A stretch of DNA of 64,000 bases, taken from the NCBI GenBank assembly GCA_002454045.1, contig DKID01000002.1, forward strand, positions 1-64,000. Reading direction: 5' to 3'. Shown here in pieces: positions 62,865 through 64,000 of this stretch. Made by a program: the position numbers and the translations under genes. Every line of letters starts with the position of its first letter. Position 1 is the stretch's first letter. Under the pieces are notes generated by a model. The model saw nothing but the letters and a program-made list of their open reading frames with translations. It ran no database searches and was not told the origin of the DNA. Source of the stretch: Nitrospina sp. UBA6727. Its GTDB lineage: Bacteria > Nitrospinota > Nitrospinia > Nitrospinales > VA-1.

Positions 62865-63767
62865 TCAGGCTGTCTGGGTGACAATTTTTCCGATGAACGA
62901 TGGCGCTTCTTTTTTATGACGGTCGGGGTTGGGAATCAACCGGGCTACCTTGATGTCTTTGGCGAGACCGAGTTTTTCCAGGATGCAAAGGAACCACCAC
63001 GTCATGTCGATTTCCCAAGGGCGCAAACCGTGCCGGGCAGACTTGGGGAATGCGTGATGATTATTGTGCCAGCCTTCGCCCCAAGCCAAAATCCCTACCC
63101 ACCAGCAATTGGTGGCGAGGTCGCCGCCCTTGAGCGGAAAGGTCGCGTAGCCAAAACAATGCGCCGCGCTGTTCACCAACCACGTGGAATGGTAAGTCAC
63201 CACCAAGCGGACGAAGATTCCCCAGACGACCCAAGGAAATCCGCCGATGGCAAAAAGAGTCAAGCCGAGGACGACTTGAATGGAAAGAAAATGTTTGTCG
63301 AGAAACTGGTAAAACTTGTCTTCGCAAAAATCTTTGGTGTAATCGCTGAGCACTTTCTCGTCATCAAACTTGGGATGGGTATAAAGCATCCAAGCAAGAT
63401 GCGCCCACCAGAAACCTTTTTTAGCGCTGTGCGGATCTTCCGGCGTGTCCGAACCGGCGTGATGAATGCGGTGTTGTCCGACCCATTTAATGGGACCGTT
63501 CTGACAAGCCAGCGCTCCGAATAAGACCATCGTATACGCCAACCACTTTGGCAGGAAAAAACCTCGGTGCGTGAGGTAGCGATGGTAACCCAGGCAAATG
63601 CCTAGCGACGCGGTGACCCAGTACAGAAAAAACATCACCGCCACCGCGCTCCACGAAAACGCGAACGGGAAAAAAGCGAACAGCGCCATGCCGTGCACCG
63701 AGGCGAGAATGGCCGTGGTAGTCGGATTAAATTTAATTTGGTACGGCTCCGCGGAATTACTGGTCAT
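62865..63767 (-). CDS. Fatty acid (acyl) desaturase, delta-9 type
   Basis: 300 residues with membrane helices (about 20-60, 80-100, 185-215) and the three histidine boxes HRYLTHR, HRIHHAG and HNNHHAF, which bind the di-iron centre. It introduces a double bond into acyl chains. The start at 63767 (MTSNSAEPYQ) is the only reasonable one. The next gene (starting at 63925) lies on the opposite strand. Confidence 0.94.
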   Translation of the reverse strand: MTSNSAEPYQIKFNPTTTAILASVHGMALFAFFPFAFSWSAVAVMFFLYWVTASLGICLGYHRYLTHRGFFLPKWLAYTMVLFGALACQNGPIKWVGQHRIHHAGSDTPEDPHSAKKGFWWAHLAWMLYTHPKFDDEKVLSDYTKDFCEDKFYQFLDKHFLSIQVVLGLTLFAIGGFPWVVWGIFVRLVVTYHSTWLVNSAAHCFGYATFPLKGGDLATNCWWVGILAWGEGWHNNHHAFPKSARHGLRPWEIDMTWWFLCILEKLGLAKDIKVARLIPNPDRHKKEAPSFIGKIVTQTA

Positions 63768-63924
63768 GGAAAAGTTCCTCGCATGTTAATGTGTTTTCAC
63801 GGCCTCATGGTATCCTGACTTGATGGGGCCGTTTGTAAAATTTATGTAATAAGACCCGCGCACCATCATCGGAAGGTTGCGAAAAATATGACCGTCGGAA
63901 TGGGAAGACGAAGAAGAGGGCGCG

Positions 63925-64000
63925 ATGAATAAGTTGCGGGCTTTGTTCCATCCCATCATGGTGTTTATCGGAGTCCAAATCGCTTGGATCGTACTCATGG
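63925..64000 (+). CDS. Partial gene: N-terminus of a membrane protein
   Basis: From the ATG at 63925 the frame reads MNKLRALFHPIMVFIGVQIA and stays open to the window edge (25 codons). It looks like a basic start followed by a transmembrane helix. AAGAGGG lies just upstream. It could be a sensor protein or another membrane protein, but more cannot be said. It overlaps a minus-strand frame that I regard as a shadow. Confidence 0.6.
   Translation, partial: MNKLRALFHPIMVFIGVQIAWIVLM

Noticed and set aside
63786..63998. 70-residue minus-strand frame at the right edge
   Set aside because: Overlaps the better-supported plus-strand start at 63925 and is low in protein character.

Overview
The window looks like a chromosomal segment of a Gram-negative bacterium: it carries lpxC, a TRAP-type binding protein, lipoproteins and several periplasmic c-type cytochromes. 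The many DUF1566 proteins, the NHL, TPR and LRR repeat proteins, the EB_dh-type cytochrome resembling nitrite oxidoreductase gamma subunits, and the KamA-like protein together suggest a Nitrospinota (Nitrospina-like) or nearby lineage. That assignment is inferred from gene content only and is moderate at best.

Layout. 1-17400 is mostly core metabolism: a tRNA-Lys cut by the window edge, a 1-Cys peroxiredoxin, a SirB1-like protein, an SDR, overlapping hisA-hisF, an LD-carboxypeptidase, a four-gene Gld-type ABC operon (ATPase, permease, GldG-like, DUF4340), dut, an Nfu Fe-S scaffold, a dGTPase-like HD protein, and a class V aminotransferase next to serA. Between 10828 and 11647 lies an 820-base stretch with no convincing gene. 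17500-28500 is an accessory region on the minus strand. It holds a parvulin, a SEC-C protein, an array of seven DUF1566 genes (eight domains) interrupted by a glutaredoxin-like UXX-star gene, a small secreted protein, and a run of NHL, DUF1566, radical SAM, TPR and LRR genes.

29268-35690 is a visibly AT-rich island on the plus strand. Its five genes are a DndC/PAPS-reductase-like PP-loop protein, a GHKL (Bergerat-fold) ATPase, two unrecognised proteins, and an IscS-type cysteine desulfurase. The sulfur-transfer pair recalls DNA phosphorothioation systems, but no DndB/D/E or SspB/C partner is present. This is the best candidate here for an undescribed (possibly defence) system. From 35694 a second accessory block follows, with a B12-type radical SAM protein, a TPR protein, a MidA-like methyltransferase, a second copy of the unusual radical SAM protein and a long NHL protein. 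It thus repeats protein classes of the first block.

42960-64000 contains a diheme EB_dh cytochrome with a small secreted partner, a monoheme cytochrome under a near-perfect sigma-70 promoter, a KamA/DJ-1 pair, and a STAS-like protein. It continues with a secreted cyclophilin, the greA-trmB-[response regulator-LpxC fusion] operon, TRAP TatT/DctP genes without membrane subunits, and two LRR proteins. A CCA-adding enzyme, a periplasmic thiol cluster (DsbD-N-like and a SurA/DsbA-like fusion), an Mrp ATPase, a DUF4399 protein, a fatty acid desaturase, and the first 25 codons of a membrane protein at the right edge complete it.

All functions are read from motifs and family memory; no searches were run.
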